From assembly GCA_910579675.1 (NCBI GenBank), contig CAJTUF010000012.1, forward strand, positions 1 to 64,000: a DNA stretch of 64,000 bases, read 5' to 3'. A program made the translations under genes and the position numbers. Below, in pieces: positions 27,892 through 36,838 of this stretch. Below the pieces are notes generated by a model, which was given only the letters and a program-made list of their open reading frames with translations, made no database searches and was not told where the DNA came from. Origin of the DNA: an uncultured Muribaculaceae bacterium. GTDB lineage: Bacteria > Bacteroidota > Bacteroidia > Bacteroidales > Muribaculaceae. Numbering within the stretch: position 1 is the stretch's first letter; each line of letters opens with the position of its first letter.

Positions 27892-29535
27892 TTACTCCGG
27901 GTCTCGGAGGTTGGGGTTGATATTCTGCTCACCGAGCGGGATGGGCCACTTATAGTCGGCGGGATTGCGGAAGTCGCGGCGCCCGACATACCAACGGCAG
28001 TTGCCGGTGGGATCGACCACTTTGGTCGACGAAGCGTAGAGGGCCGATCCGGGATAGGGCGCGCCCCAGATCTCGCCGACAAGCACCTCATGGGCAATGT
28101 TCCAGCGGAGAAGATCCCAGTAGCGGGTGCCCTCGTAGGCAAGCTCCACGCGGCGTTCGTGGCGCATTGCGGCGCGCATCTGGTCGGTCGAGCCGGCGGT
28201 GACTGCGGGCATAGCCACATCGGCGCGTGAGCGGATGGCGTTGAGTGTAAGGTCCACCACTTCCTGAGTCACAGGCTGGCCGCTCTCGATCACACACTCG
28301 AGATAGCCCAAAAGCACCTCGGCATAGCGTATGACGGGCACCACCACGCTGTAGCTGTTGAGGTCGTTGATGCCACCTTCGTCGTAGAACTTGCGCCACA
28401 TGAATCCGGTCTTGGAGGCTTCCGACGAATAGTCGATACGCTCTTTGAGGGCGGCCGAATAGTCGGGGCTCATGCGGTATTCGGTGCCCTTGAAGGTAGC
28501 ACCGTTGTAGTAGATGGTGTAGTCGAGACGTGGATCACGGTTTTCGCCGAGATTGTCGGGGTTGTAGCGTGGATCGTCGTAGCTGAACGGTGTACCGTCG
28601 GTAAATTCATACTCCTCGAAAAGACCTGCGGCAGGGTTGGAGAGGCTCCAGCCTCCATCTTTGGCCGAGAGACACTGCTGCGGATGACCCCATCCGAAGA
28701 AGTTTTCGAGATATTCGATATAGAAGATATTCTCGCGGTTTGACGAGCCTGATCCGGCAAGGAAGAGCTCGGAATAGACCGGATGGATGGCATTGTCGCC
28801 CAGATCAATGATCTGCTTGTAGGCGGCGGCGCCGGCAGCCCAGTCGTGGAGCAGCATGTAAGTGCGGCCCGCAAAGGCGAGGGCGGCCTGCTTGCATGCG
28901 CGGCCTGTCTCGGAGCCGCTTATTGCCGAGAAGCGGGGCAGATCGGCAGCAGCGGCCATAAACTCATCGGCACACCATTTGAGGATATTGGCCTGAGTCT
29001 CGCGGGTCACGTTGTTGGACTCCTCACCGGTCAGAGGCTCTGTCACCAGTGGCACATCCTTGAAGTAGCTTGCCAGATAATGGTACTGGGTGGCACGGAG
29101 AAACCGCACTTCAGCCACGAGGCGTGTCTTTTCTGCGCCGTCGGCCATGTTGACAATGCCGTCGAGGAAGCGGTTGCAGCGGCCGATACGCTTGTAGGCC
29201 GACGACCAGTAGTTGGCGAGCTGGCCATTGTTGTTTTGCAGCTTGCCGCTCGAGAAGATGAAGAGGGGACTGTTTTCGCCACGGCGGTCGAAAGCATTGT
29301 CGGTCATGTGGTCCATGAACTGCAAGCCCTGATACGACCAGAAGTCGCTCACGTTATATTCCAGACCGTTGGATATCTGTCCGCGGTAGATTGCGGTGAG
29401 CGCGAGAGTTGCGTTTTTGGGATTGTCCCAGAAGTTGTCTGACGAAAGACTGGTGAGCGGAGTACGCTCAAGGTCGCATGACTGAAGCCCCGTCAGCAAG
29501 GCCAGTCCGATCAATATTTTGGATATCGATTTCAT
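27892..29535 (-). CDS. susD: SusD/RagB family glycan-binding lipoprotein 1
   Basis: Surface lipoprotein that caps the SusC transporter and binds glycan. It is 547 aa. Lipobox LLTGLQSC then DLERTPLTSLSSDNFWDN, the usual SusD N-terminus. ATQYHYLASYFKDVPLV and the C-terminal RHERRVELAYEGTRYWDLLR and KYWPIPLGEQNINPNLRD-type end are strong SusD marks. It sits 17 nt after susC and 24 nt before the sulfatase gene. Confidence 0.93.
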   Translation of the reverse strand: MKSISKILIGLALLTGLQSCDLERTPLTSLSSDNFWDNPKNATLALTAIYRGQISNGLEYNVSDFWSYQGLQFMDHMTDNAFDRRGENSPLFIFSSGKLQNNNGQLANYWSSAYKRIGRCNRFLDGIVNMADGAEKTRLVAEVRFLRATQYHYLASYFKDVPLVTEPLTGEESNNVTRETQANILKWCADEFMAAAADLPRFSAISGSETGRACKQAALAFAGRTYMLLHDWAAGAAAYKQIIDLGDNAIHPVYSELFLAGSGSSNRENIFYIEYLENFFGWGHPQQCLSAKDGGWSLSNPAAGLFEEYEFTDGTPFSYDDPRYNPDNLGENRDPRLDYTIYYNGATFKGTEYRMSPDYSAALKERIDYSSEASKTGFMWRKFYDEGGINDLNSYSVVVPVIRYAEVLLGYLECVIESGQPVTQEVVDLTLNAIRSRADVAMPAVTAGSTDQMRAAMRHERRVELAYEGTRYWDLLRWNIAHEVLVGEIWGAPYPGSALYASSTKVVDPTGNCRWYVGRRDFRNPADYKWPIPLGEQNINPNLRDPE

Positions 29536-29552
29536 TTCGGTAGGGGGGGATC

Positions 29553-32500
29553 TTAGATGTTGATGGTCAGGCCGAAGGTATATGAGCGCATGGTGGGATA
29601 GTAGGAACCGCCGTTGTTGCGCTTCTCAGGATCCCATCCGTCGGGATAGTCGTTGAAGCTCAGCGGGTTGTCGAGAGTGATATAGGCTCTGATACCTGAC
29701 AGGCCGAGATGCTTCACGGTGTTTTGCGGGAGTGTGTAGCCGAGCTGTATGTTGCGCACCTTCAGGAACCATGCGTTGCGCACCCAGAAGTCGGAGGTGA
29801 GGGTGTTGCGGCTACCGGCATTGGAATAGGCCTCCAGACGCGGATATCCGGGATAGCGGTTGTCTTTCTGCACATTCCAGCACTCCTCCATCTGCCAGCG
29901 CTGTATGTTGCCTTCCTGCCAGAAAGCATATCCGGCATAGGTGGAGAGCATGCCGCTCACCTTGGCCACGCCCTGCAGGAGGAAACTGAAGTCAAACCCT
30001 TTCCAGTCGAGGCCGGCGCTGAGACCGAAGGTATATTTGGGTATGTTGGAGCCGAGGAAGGTGCGGTCGGCAGTGGTCACCTTGCCGTCGCCGTCGATAT
30101 CGACATACCTTATGTCGCCGGCACCGGCACCCTTGGCTATCGCGCTCTGGTCGGGCCAGTCCTTGACTTCATCGTCGGAGAGGAACACGCCGTCGGTCTT
30201 GTAGCCATAGATCATCTGCATGGGGTAGCCGATGAAGAGGTTGGAGCCGTTGCCCACCATGCCGTTGTTTTGTGTCACATTGCCCATACCGAGGGTCTGC
30301 ACCTTGTTGTTGATGATGGTGAAGTTGCCGCTCACGCGGTAGTTGACATCACCGATGCGGTTGCGGTGGCCGATCTCAAATTCCCAGCCGCGGTTGGTAA
30401 CCTCGCCGGTATTGATCTGCGACACTGCCAGGCCGAAGATGCTCGAGAAGCTGGCCGATGGTGTATAGAGAATGTCCTTGGTGCGACGGTCGAAGTAAGA
30501 GGCGTTGAAGGTAAGTCGGTTGTTGAAGAAGCCTGTCTCAAGACCTATGTCCCATGTATGGGTTTTCTCCCACTTGAGGTTGGGGTCGACATAGGTGGTG
30601 ATGGCAGCGCCCTGGGTAAACACTCCTCCAAACACATAGTTGGAGCCGAGAGCGTAGACGCTCTGGTAGGGGTAGTTGCCTATGTTATTATTACCGAGAA
30701 TACCGTAGGAAGCCTTGAGCTTGAGATTGTTGACAAAGCTGAGGCTTTCGTTTTCTTTCCAGAAATTCTCATTGGCTATACGCCAGCCGGCACCCACTGA
30801 GGGGAAGAAACCATATTTGCTGTCGGTGGGGAAGCGGCTCGATCCGTCGTAGCGGAAGGTGCCTTCGAGGAGATAGCGCTCGTCGTAGTTGTAGTTAAGA
30901 CGTCCGATCACCGACTGCACGGCCCAGTCGTAGCCGCCGCCGCTGTTGGTCTGGCCGTCGACACCGCCTGCCGAGAGATAAGGCACATCGTCGGAGGGAT
31001 AATTGTTGCGGTAGCCACCTATCGTGCGCTGGTTCTCATCCTCCCATGTGTAGCCCAGAAGGGCGCCGATATGGTGGCGTCCGAGATCCACATTGTAGTC
31101 AAGGAGGCCCTGGAAGGTCTTGTAGGCGGTGCGCGACCATGCCTCGCTGAGCGACGACGGGCCGGTGCCGCGGCCATCGGTCAGGGTCATGTCGGCGCGG
31201 TAGTTGCGCTGGCGTCCGGTGGTGTAGTTGTAGCCGCCGATCACCTTGGCTTTGAGACCGGGGATGATCTCGTATTCAAAGTTGATCTGGGCCTTGTAGC
31301 GGTCGATGGCATCGTTGTAGAACGAATTGCAGTCGAGCCATGCCAGAGGAGTGCCCATAAGTTTGGGACCGAGGCCCACTGTGCCGTCCTGCATATATGT
31401 GGGCACCAGACCCGGGAAGCGCAGTGCGCTGACCACTATGCCGCCGTTGCCGCCGGTATCCATCGAGCCCGGGGTCGACGGTTCGTGCCGGTTGCCGAAG
31501 GTGCCGTTGACAAGCACACCCATGGTGAGGTTTTTGGCCAGATTGGCGCGGAGATTGAGGCGACCGTTGAAGCGGTCGTAATAGCTCTTTTTGAAGAAGC
31601 CGTTGGTGCGCATATAGGCGGCGGTGAGCTGATAGCTCACGCGCGATGATCCGCCGCTGATGCTCAGTTCATGCTTGGTCTGCACGGGGTGGCTACCCAA
31701 AAGCTCCTCAAGATACATCTCATCAGCATAATTGTCGGGGTCGCTTCCGTCGCGGTATTTCTGAATCATCTCGGGGGTGTAGCTCTCGGTGCCTACAGCC
31801 ATATTGTAAAACTCGGCATATTCATATGAATGGGCGAGCTTTGGCAGGTCGTCGGCCGAGCTCCAGCCCACGGTGCCGTTGTAGGTGACGCGGGTCTTGC
31901 CCTCGCGACCATTTTTGGTGGTGACAAGTATCACACCGTTGGCGGCTCGCGAGCCGTAGATGGCTGCCGATGCCGCATCCTTGAGCACCGAGATGCTCTC
32001 GATTTCGGCGGGGGTAAGATCGTTCATGTTGCCGGGAAGTCCGTCGACAAGGATCAGAGGCGACGGATCTGCTCCAAAAGAGCCTACGCCGCGCACGCGG
32101 ATAGTGCCCTGATCAGAGCCCGGGCTGCCCGACGACTGTGTGATGGTGACACCCGACAGATAGCCGTTGATCATATTTGACACGCTGCCGCCGGTGCGGC
32201 CCTCGAGCTGCTTGCTGTCGACGGTAGAGATGGAACCTACTACATTGACTTTCTTCTGCACGCCATAACCCACTACGACAACCTCGCTGAGATCCTGCGA
32301 GGCCGATTTCATCACGGTGTGCACATCCTCGCCTGCCTTGACGGCGGTAAGACTGTAGCCCACATAGGTGATCTCAAGTGTGGAGCCGGGTGCTACCCGG
32401 ATGGCGTAATGGCCGTTGAGGTCGGTGGTGACTACATTGGATGGATTGCCCTTTTCGGTTACTGAGGCGCCGATCATAGGCTCGCCCTCCTCATCTACTA

Positions 32501-32633
32501 CCGTGCCGGTAGCCGTTATTTTGGCGATGGAAGATGTCGACTGAGCCGTCTCACCTGCCTGAAGCGTGACCGGGACTGCGGCAATCGCTCCCGTAGCGAG
32601 CCACGCGGCAACAAGAGTTTTACGAATCTTTAT
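29553..32633 (-). CDS. susC: SusC/RagA family TonB-linked outer membrane transporter 1
   Basis: Outer-membrane beta-barrel that imports glycan fragments with TonB energy. It has the carboxypeptidase-like N-domain (TVVDEEGEPMIGASV), the DLSEVVVVGYGVQKK TonB-box region, the plug and a long barrel ending YPTMRSYTFGLTINI. From the first ATG (32477) it would be 974 aa and lack its signal. The frame stays open for 51 more codons encoding a clear signal (KIRKTLVAAWLATGAIAAVP), but upstream only ATA (32631-32633), ATC or ATT codons occur before a stop at 32643. I place the start at ATA 32633; the true start codon is unresolved. Confidence 0.88.
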   Translation of the reverse strand: MKIRKTLVAAWLATGAIAAVPVTLQAGETAQSTSSIAKITATGTVVDEEGEPMIGASVTEKGNPSNVVTTDLNGHYAIRVAPGSTLEITYVGYSLTAVKAGEDVHTVMKSASQDLSEVVVVGYGVQKKVNVVGSISTVDSKQLEGRTGGSVSNMINGYLSGVTITQSSGSPGSDQGTIRVRGVGSFGADPSPLILVDGLPGNMNDLTPAEIESISVLKDAASAAIYGSRAANGVILVTTKNGREGKTRVTYNGTVGWSSADDLPKLAHSYEYAEFYNMAVGTESYTPEMIQKYRDGSDPDNYADEMYLEELLGSHPVQTKHELSISGGSSRVSYQLTAAYMRTNGFFKKSYYDRFNGRLNLRANLAKNLTMGVLVNGTFGNRHEPSTPGSMDTGGNGGIVVSALRFPGLVPTYMQDGTVGLGPKLMGTPLAWLDCNSFYNDAIDRYKAQINFEYEIIPGLKAKVIGGYNYTTGRQRNYRADMTLTDGRGTGPSSLSEAWSRTAYKTFQGLLDYNVDLGRHHIGALLGYTWEDENQRTIGGYRNNYPSDDVPYLSAGGVDGQTNSGGGYDWAVQSVIGRLNYNYDERYLLEGTFRYDGSSRFPTDSKYGFFPSVGAGWRIANENFWKENESLSFVNNLKLKASYGILGNNNIGNYPYQSVYALGSNYVFGGVFTQGAAITTYVDPNLKWEKTHTWDIGLETGFFNNRLTFNASYFDRRTKDILYTPSASFSSIFGLAVSQINTGEVTNRGWEFEIGHRNRIGDVNYRVSGNFTIINNKVQTLGMGNVTQNNGMVGNGSNLFIGYPMQMIYGYKTDGVFLSDDEVKDWPDQSAIAKGAGAGDIRYVDIDGDGKVTTADRTFLGSNIPKYTFGLSAGLDWKGFDFSFLLQGVAKVSGMLSTYAGYAFWQEGNIQRWQMEECWNVQKDNRYPGYPRLEAYSNAGSRNTLTSDFWVRNAWFLKVRNIQLGYTLPQNTVKHLGLSGIRAYITLDNPLSFNDYPDGWDPEKRNNGGSYYPTMRSYTFGLTINI

Positions 32634-32779
32634 GATTAAATATTAAGGTGATAGATTGATTATGTTGCTATGATGTGGCATTCAGCTGGAATGCCTGCGG
32701 GAGAGTGGCGGAGAGAGGGCCTACTGAACCGGAGAGAGGCAAGCGTGACGCAAAAAATGGATCAGAATGGTTTGTTATG

Positions 32780-32787
32780 CAAAGTTA
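32780..32787 (-). promoter_or_regulatory. -7 element of the susC/susD/sulfatase operon
   Basis: On the minus strand TAACTTTG at 32780-32787 matches TAnnTTTG. A convincing TTTG at the -33 position is not seen. The leader would be about 140 nt. The 32646-32848 gap otherwise shows no gene. Confidence 0.5.
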
Positions 32788-32848
32788 AACAAATCGATAA
32801 TGACGATAATTCATTTAACTTTTGTTAACCAATACCGACCCCGGCGGG

Positions 32849-34345
32849 TCACTTACCCCTACCGAGAGAGTCACGCTCGATGATCTTCCGGAATTTCCGG
32901 CTCTCCTGAGGGCATGCCAGCGAGAGATCATGAAGCTCATGAGGGTCGGCAGCCAGATTGTAGAGCTCAGAGCCCGCGCCTCGCCGGGGAGCTATATATT
33001 TCCAGTCGCCAAGACGCAGGGCTATGTCGCCGCCATTGTTTTGTGTGAGTATATACTCGCGGTAGACCGGGGCCGAAACCGAGGTGAAAAGCGCCGAGCC
33101 ATCTACACCATCGGCCGCCTCAGCCTCTGTAAGACTGAATCCGAGCAGACCGGCGAGAGTCGACTTCAGATCAAGAAACCCGAAACGCTGTGTCTGCTCA
33201 AAGGGCCTGTCAAGACCTGCCGGCCATGAATAGACAAACGGCACCCGGGTGCCACCCTCGTAAAGCGAATATTTCTCGCCTCGCATATCCCCGTAAGGAT
33301 CATGAAATCCTATATTCTCGAATGCGCCATCGTCGTATCCTTCCTTTATCATAGGAGCATTGTCGGAGGTCACCACTATTATGGTATTGTCGTAGAGATC
33401 CCGCTCCTTCAATGCTGCCACCAGCTCACCCACACAATAGTCAAACTCCTCTATGACATCGCCATAGATCCCGGCCGCCGACTTGCCACGGAAAGGTGCC
33501 GACGGCACCCTCGGCTCATGGGCATTATTAGGAGCATAATACACGAAAAAGGGCCTGTCCTTATGCGCCTCAACATAGTCCAGGAGATGTGAGAGCAGAT
33601 TGCCTGCCATCTGCGAATCGTCCCAGCGGGCATTATGACCTCCCGACATCCATCCTATGCGGCTTATGCCGTTGACTATGGTGGCGTCGTGGCCCCAGAT
33701 CGGTTTGAGGGTTAGAAGCTCAGGATTTTCCTTACCCGTTGGGTCCGATCCTACCTTATGCCTATACGACACCTCAATCGGATCGCTCGGGTCGAGCCCC
33801 TCCACACGATCGTTTTCGATATAAACGCAAGGCACACGGTCGTTGGTGGCAGGGAAGAAGTAAGCATAGTCAAACCCCACATCAAGCGGCCCTCCGGCAA
33901 TGGAAGAGTTGAAATCGACAGGCCTGTCGGGAGAGCCCAGACCGAGATGCCACTTCCCCACCAGCGCAGTGGCATAACCGTTGCGGCGGAAGAGTGCCGG
34001 CAGTGTAAGCTCATCGCTGCCGATAGTGAGAGGTGCGTCGGCCGGAAGAATGCCCACATTGCGCCTCCAGGCATACTTACCCGTCAGAAGTGAATAGCGC
34101 GACGGCGACGAAGTCGAAGCCGGAGCATAAGCATTGGTAAATCTTACCCCCTCGCGTGCCAATGCGTCGATATTGGGAGTGGATATGAACCGGGAGCCGT
34201 AACACCCTATGTCGCCATAGCCAAGATCGTCGGCAAGTATCACTATCACATTGGGATTGGGCCTCATGCCATCGGGAGCATCTGAGGCTGCCGCTGATGC
34301 GCCTGCAGCCATCATTGCCGTCATTGCTATCAGTTTGCTGTTCAT
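32849..34345 (-). CDS. Secreted serine-type sulfatase 2
   Basis: S1-family sulfatase, 498 aa from ATG 34345. The signal MNSKLIAMTAMMAAGASAAA is followed by NVIVILADDLGYGDIGCYG. The maturation motif is SSPSR with Ser79 as the expected formylglycine residue. GKWHLGLG and TSDNAPMIKEGYDDGAF-type metal-site sequences are present. It is a paralogue of sulfatase 1 with parallel architecture. The longer in-frame start at 34402 would add a non-signal extension that runs over the -7 element at 34380, so it is rejected. It lies upstream of susC on the same strand, probably a separate unit of the same locus. Confidence 0.9.
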   Translation of the reverse strand: MNSKLIAMTAMMAAGASAAASDAPDGMRPNPNVIVILADDLGYGDIGCYGSRFISTPNIDALAREGVRFTNAYAPASTSSPSRYSLLTGKYAWRRNVGILPADAPLTIGSDELTLPALFRRNGYATALVGKWHLGLGSPDRPVDFNSSIAGGPLDVGFDYAYFFPATNDRVPCVYIENDRVEGLDPSDPIEVSYRHKVGSDPTGKENPELLTLKPIWGHDATIVNGISRIGWMSGGHNARWDDSQMAGNLLSHLLDYVEAHKDRPFFVYYAPNNAHEPRVPSAPFRGKSAAGIYGDVIEEFDYCVGELVAALKERDLYDNTIIVVTSDNAPMIKEGYDDGAFENIGFHDPYGDMRGEKYSLYEGGTRVPFVYSWPAGLDRPFEQTQRFGFLDLKSTLAGLLGFSLTEAEAADGVDGSALFTSVSAPVYREYILTQNNGGDIALRLGDWKYIAPRRGAGSELYNLAADPHELHDLSLACPQESRKFRKIIERDSLGRGK

Positions 34346-34379
34346 GGTTATCAGAGATATGTCATTTTTAAAATATGCG

Positions 34380-34387
34380 CAAATATA
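34380..34387 (-). promoter_or_regulatory. -7 element of sulfatase 2
   Basis: Minus-strand TATATTTG at 34380-34387, a full match to TAnnTTTG, 34 nt before the ATG at 34345. No clear -33 TTTG was found. Confidence 0.5.
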
Positions 34388-34506
34388 GGTTAGATCGACC
34401 ACATATAGGATGGAAACGGCATATTAGCAGATGGACATTCCTGCAGTGGTGGCAACTGCGCCACCACCGCATTCCACAAAAAAAGCTACCCTTCCATCGC
34501 AATGCT

Positions 34507-34538
34507 ATTGTTTATTATCTGAATTATCACTACCTTTG
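34507..34538 (+). promoter_or_regulatory. Promoter of tRNA-Pro
   Basis: ATTG at 34507-34510, a 20-nt spacer and TACCTTTG at 34531-34538. The tRNA 5' end is 15 nt further. Confidence 0.6.
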
Positions 34539-34553
34539 CAACCGCAAAAGTCA

Positions 34554-34627
34554 CGGAGTGTTGCGCAGCCCGGTAGCGCGCCTGCTTTGGGAGCAGGAGG
34601 TCGCAGGTTCGAATCCTGTCACTCCGA
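34554..34627 (+). tRNA. tRNA-Pro (anticodon TGG)
   Basis: 74-nt cloverleaf: acceptor CGGAGTG/CACTCCG, anticodon stem CCTGC/GCAGG around loop TTTGGGA (anticodon TGG at 34588-34590), and T-arm GCAGG-TTCGAAT-CCTGT. The CCA end is not encoded. The 3' flank opens an AT-richer island, a common site for mobile-element insertion. Confidence 0.95.
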
Positions 34628-34638
34628 CACTCTACGCA

Positions 34639-34680
34639 ACAGGCTCGGAATCAATCGACAAGCGATTGTTCCGAGCCTGT
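34639..34680 (+). terminator. Hairpin after tRNA-Pro
   Basis: ACAGGCTCGGAA (34639-34650) pairs with TTCCGAGCCTGT (34669-34680); CAATCG/CGATTG extends the stem inward with one bulge. Only a weak pyrimidine-rich tail follows. Confidence 0.6.
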
Positions 34681-34712
34681 CGCTTCTTCGCCCGACATGG
34701 GCATAATCTAAT

Positions 34713-35000
34713 GTGTGTAAGTCCCTAACGCGGCCTGATAGCGGCAAGCGTACAGCTAAAGACAAGCTGTCAATGGCGACATTGGGTGTGAAGGAAGTCG
34801 GCGGCAAAGCACTGGCCTGACGTACAGAACCTTTAGCTCATCGACCGAAGGGAGATAAACTTGATAGCAAGGCGTTTGCTCATGGGTAAGACTGCAAGAG
34901 AAGTCAAAGCCCGATAGCTATTCGGAACGAGTGGCGTAAATCAAGCAGGTATACGTGTGAAAGATTATGCTCTTATTCGGGGAGGTTTCACGGACGCAGC
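34713..35000 (+). mobile_element. Probable 5' remnant of a group II intron
   Basis: From GTGTGTAAGTCCCTAACGCG at 34713 the sequence runs like the 5' ribozyme domain of Bacteroidota group II introns: a GUGYG-type start, GATAGCGGCAAGCGTACAGC, ACATTGGGTGTGAAGGAAGT and TTATTCGGGGAGGTTTCAC. No reverse transcriptase gene and no domain V-like sequence is seen downstream, so only the 5' part remains. The right limit is approximate. Recognition rests on memory of such introns, not on an alignment. Confidence 0.55.
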
Positions 35001-35023
35001 GGCAACCGACTTATCTCAGCCGC

Positions 35024-35389
35024 ATGATTGAGCATGTGCGCCTGATGATAACCCACCCACCATTGCCGACAAAGAAAGACAACACCGCATTACTGGCTTT
35101 GGCTGTGAGCGGTAAAATCACAAAAGCCGACATAGCTCAGCTCGGCAGAGCAATTCATGCCGCGGCATACAGCTCGACGAGTGTAACAATCTACGGGGGC
35201 ATATCGGGGCTTGCCACCCTGTTCGGTATGGAAATCAGCGAGGCATACGCCAATACCTGCTATGCCGGCATGAAATACCGTTGCAAAAAAAGCTACACGG
35301 ACTTTATTGACAATCTCTGCGACACCTTCCTTGAACGCATAGAAAGAGACCTCGACAAGAAAAAGAAGAAAGAAACAACCACAGTATAA
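35024..35389 (+). CDS. Hypothetical protein, possibly RteC-like C-terminal domain
   Basis: 121 aa from ATG 35024. Contains ALAVSGKITKADIAQLGRAI, IYGGISGLATLFGMEISEAY and MKYRCKKSYTDFIDNLCDTF, then a Lys-rich end. The pattern of a helical segment followed by R-K-x-x-T/Y-x-F-I/L-D-x-L reminds me of the C-terminal part of RteC regulators from Bacteroides conjugative transposons, but the similarity is weak. An in-frame start at 34967 lies in intron-like sequence and is rejected. The gene is AT-richer than the core genes of the window. Confidence 0.5.
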   Translation: MIEHVRLMITHPPLPTKKDNTALLALAVSGKITKADIAQLGRAIHAAAYSSTSVTIYGGISGLATLFGMEISEAYANTCYAGMKYRCKKSYTDFIDNLCDTFLERIERDLDKKKKKETTTV

Positions 35390-35523
35390 CAACATCGTCC
35401 CGGCAGTCCAAACTGTCGTGATGCTTCATAATTTGACATCATGTAGCTATCTGTATATAAGATAGTTAAGTATTAGCTTAATTCAAAATATAAAAAGACG
35501 ACCAATATATGCCGAAAATTTGT

Positions 35524-35531
35524 TATCTTTG
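35524..35531 (+). promoter_or_regulatory. -7 element of the three-gene PIN/HigA-like operon
   Basis: TATCTTTG at 35524-35531 matches the consensus; the ATG follows at 35559. The -33 region (near 35500) shows no TTTG. The 170-bp gap 35390-35558 otherwise looks empty and AT-rich. Confidence 0.5.
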
Positions 35532-35558
35532 CAAAGCGACTATCGCATTTGGAAAAAA

Positions 35559-36338
35559 ATGGACGATTCAGGAAAAATAGAAATTAGAGTCGTTGGCCGT
35601 TTGGGCAATGAACCTCTTTCTCCCGATAATTTTGATATTCGGGAGATAAAGAGTTTGTTTGATGTGGTTGAGACATTGCTCTATCCAAATCAAAAGATTA
35701 GCCGTGCCCCTATTTCTTACTCGTTGGAAACTGGCTCGGTCAGAAATGTATTTAAGACCACCCTTCAGAGTGCCACTACTTTTCTTGCCATTGTATCCTT
35801 GGTGCAACAGACCGGTTCGCTTGATGGTCTTGAAATAAATACGGCAAGAGCAATTCAGGAAGTCCAGAAATCTGCAATAAGGAACGGTTTTACCTATGAG
35901 TTCGGACGCCCCGGAGACGGTAGCCCTTCTTTAATTATATCAAATAAGACTTCATATCATATAAATGAAAACCTTTGGGCTGATGCAGAATTCTATTTTT
36001 ATGGGATGCTCGTCAATGCAGGAGGAAAAGATAAAACAAATATCCACATTCAAACCAAGGACAACGGTTTGATTACGATTTCTACTGAGAAAGAGTTTTT
36101 ACAGGACAGGGAGGATAATGTTTTATACAAATATTTTATGGTAAGAGCGATCGGCCGCCAAAATATAAAATCAGGAGCAATCGACATGGCCAGTTTGCAT
36201 TTGCTGGAACTTACACCGTTTGATCCGACATACAAAGAGCAATATTTGGCACGTTTGATTAAACGCGCCACTCCAAAATGGGCAGGTGTCGGTGACGCGG
36301 ATCAATGGCTTTCAGAAATAAGAGGAACTAATGGCTAA
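35559..36338 (+). CDS. Unknown protein, first gene of PIN/HigA-like operon
   Basis: 259 aa from ATG 35559; not recognised. It starts KIEIRVVGRLGNEPLSPDNF, then IREIKSLFDVVETLLYP and ISYSLETGSVRNVFKTTLQS, followed by a hydrophobic helix (TTFLAIVSLVQQTGSLDGLE). The C-terminal half is alpha/beta with TNIHIQTKDNGLITISTEKE and ends TPKWAGVGDADQWLSEIRG. No signal peptide and no convincing membrane anchor. Codon use is AT-rich, unlike the flanking core genes. Its stop overlaps the PIN gene start by 8 nt, so the two products are probably made together. A part in a toxin-antitoxin-like or defence module is inference from neighbours only. Confidence 0.75.
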   Translation: MDDSGKIEIRVVGRLGNEPLSPDNFDIREIKSLFDVVETLLYPNQKISRAPISYSLETGSVRNVFKTTLQSATTFLAIVSLVQQTGSLDGLEINTARAIQEVQKSAIRNGFTYEFGRPGDGSPSLIISNKTSYHINENLWADAEFYFYGMLVNAGGKDKTNIHIQTKDNGLITISTEKEFLQDREDNVLYKYFMVRAIGRQNIKSGAIDMASLHLLELTPFDPTYKEQYLARLIKRATPKWAGVGDADQWLSEIRGTNG

Positions 36339-36837
36339 GAAAAAGGAAGATATTGGATACAGTGTCATTCTTGACACAAGTTTTATGATTCGCTTGTTAA
36401 GCGAGTCCGAAAAGTTGCATTCCAATGCGTTGGGATACTTCAAATACTTTTTGGAGCATGATATTCCGATGTATTTTTCCACAGTGTCTGTTGCGGAATA
36501 TTGTGTAAAGGGGGATTTTGATGATTTGCCTTTTCAAAATATAAGGATTCTTCCATTCAATATATTCCATGCCAAATCGGCCGGTCATTTCGCAGACGCT
36601 CTATTTCAAGCTAAATCAAAGGGCCAGATAGAAATTCCTAATAGGCTTATCATTCCCAATGACTCCAAGATATTTGCTCAAGGAGCAGTGGAAAAGGATA
36701 TCAGATACTTTGTAACTTCCGATATTAAATCAGAACGTAATATTGCAATAATCCGTGAAGTTTGTGGAGCAGAGCTTGAGCATCTTGACATTACCAAACC
36801 TTATTCTGAAACTTTCGGCGTATTGGATTTAGGTTAA
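36331..36837 (+). CDS. PIN-domain protein (putative ribonuclease toxin)
   Basis: 168 aa. PIN domains are metal-dependent RNases, and many are toxins. The acidic set can be followed: Asp15 in YSVILDTSFMIRLL, Glu56 in STVSVAEYCVKG, Asp111 in IIPNDSKIFAQGA and Asp131 in YFVTSDIKSERN, in the usual order and spacing. The size is larger than the 130-140 aa of VapC. It overlaps the preceding gene by 8 nt and is separated from the HigA-like gene by one base, so the three genes form one tight operon. Confidence 0.78.
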   Translation: MAKKKEDIGYSVILDTSFMIRLLSESEKLHSNALGYFKYFLEHDIPMYFSTVSVAEYCVKGDFDDLPFQNIRILPFNIFHAKSAGHFADALFQAKSKGQIEIPNRLIIPNDSKIFAQGAVEKDIRYFVTSDIKSERNIAIIREVCGAELEHLDITKPYSETFGVLDLG

Positions 36838-36838
36838 A

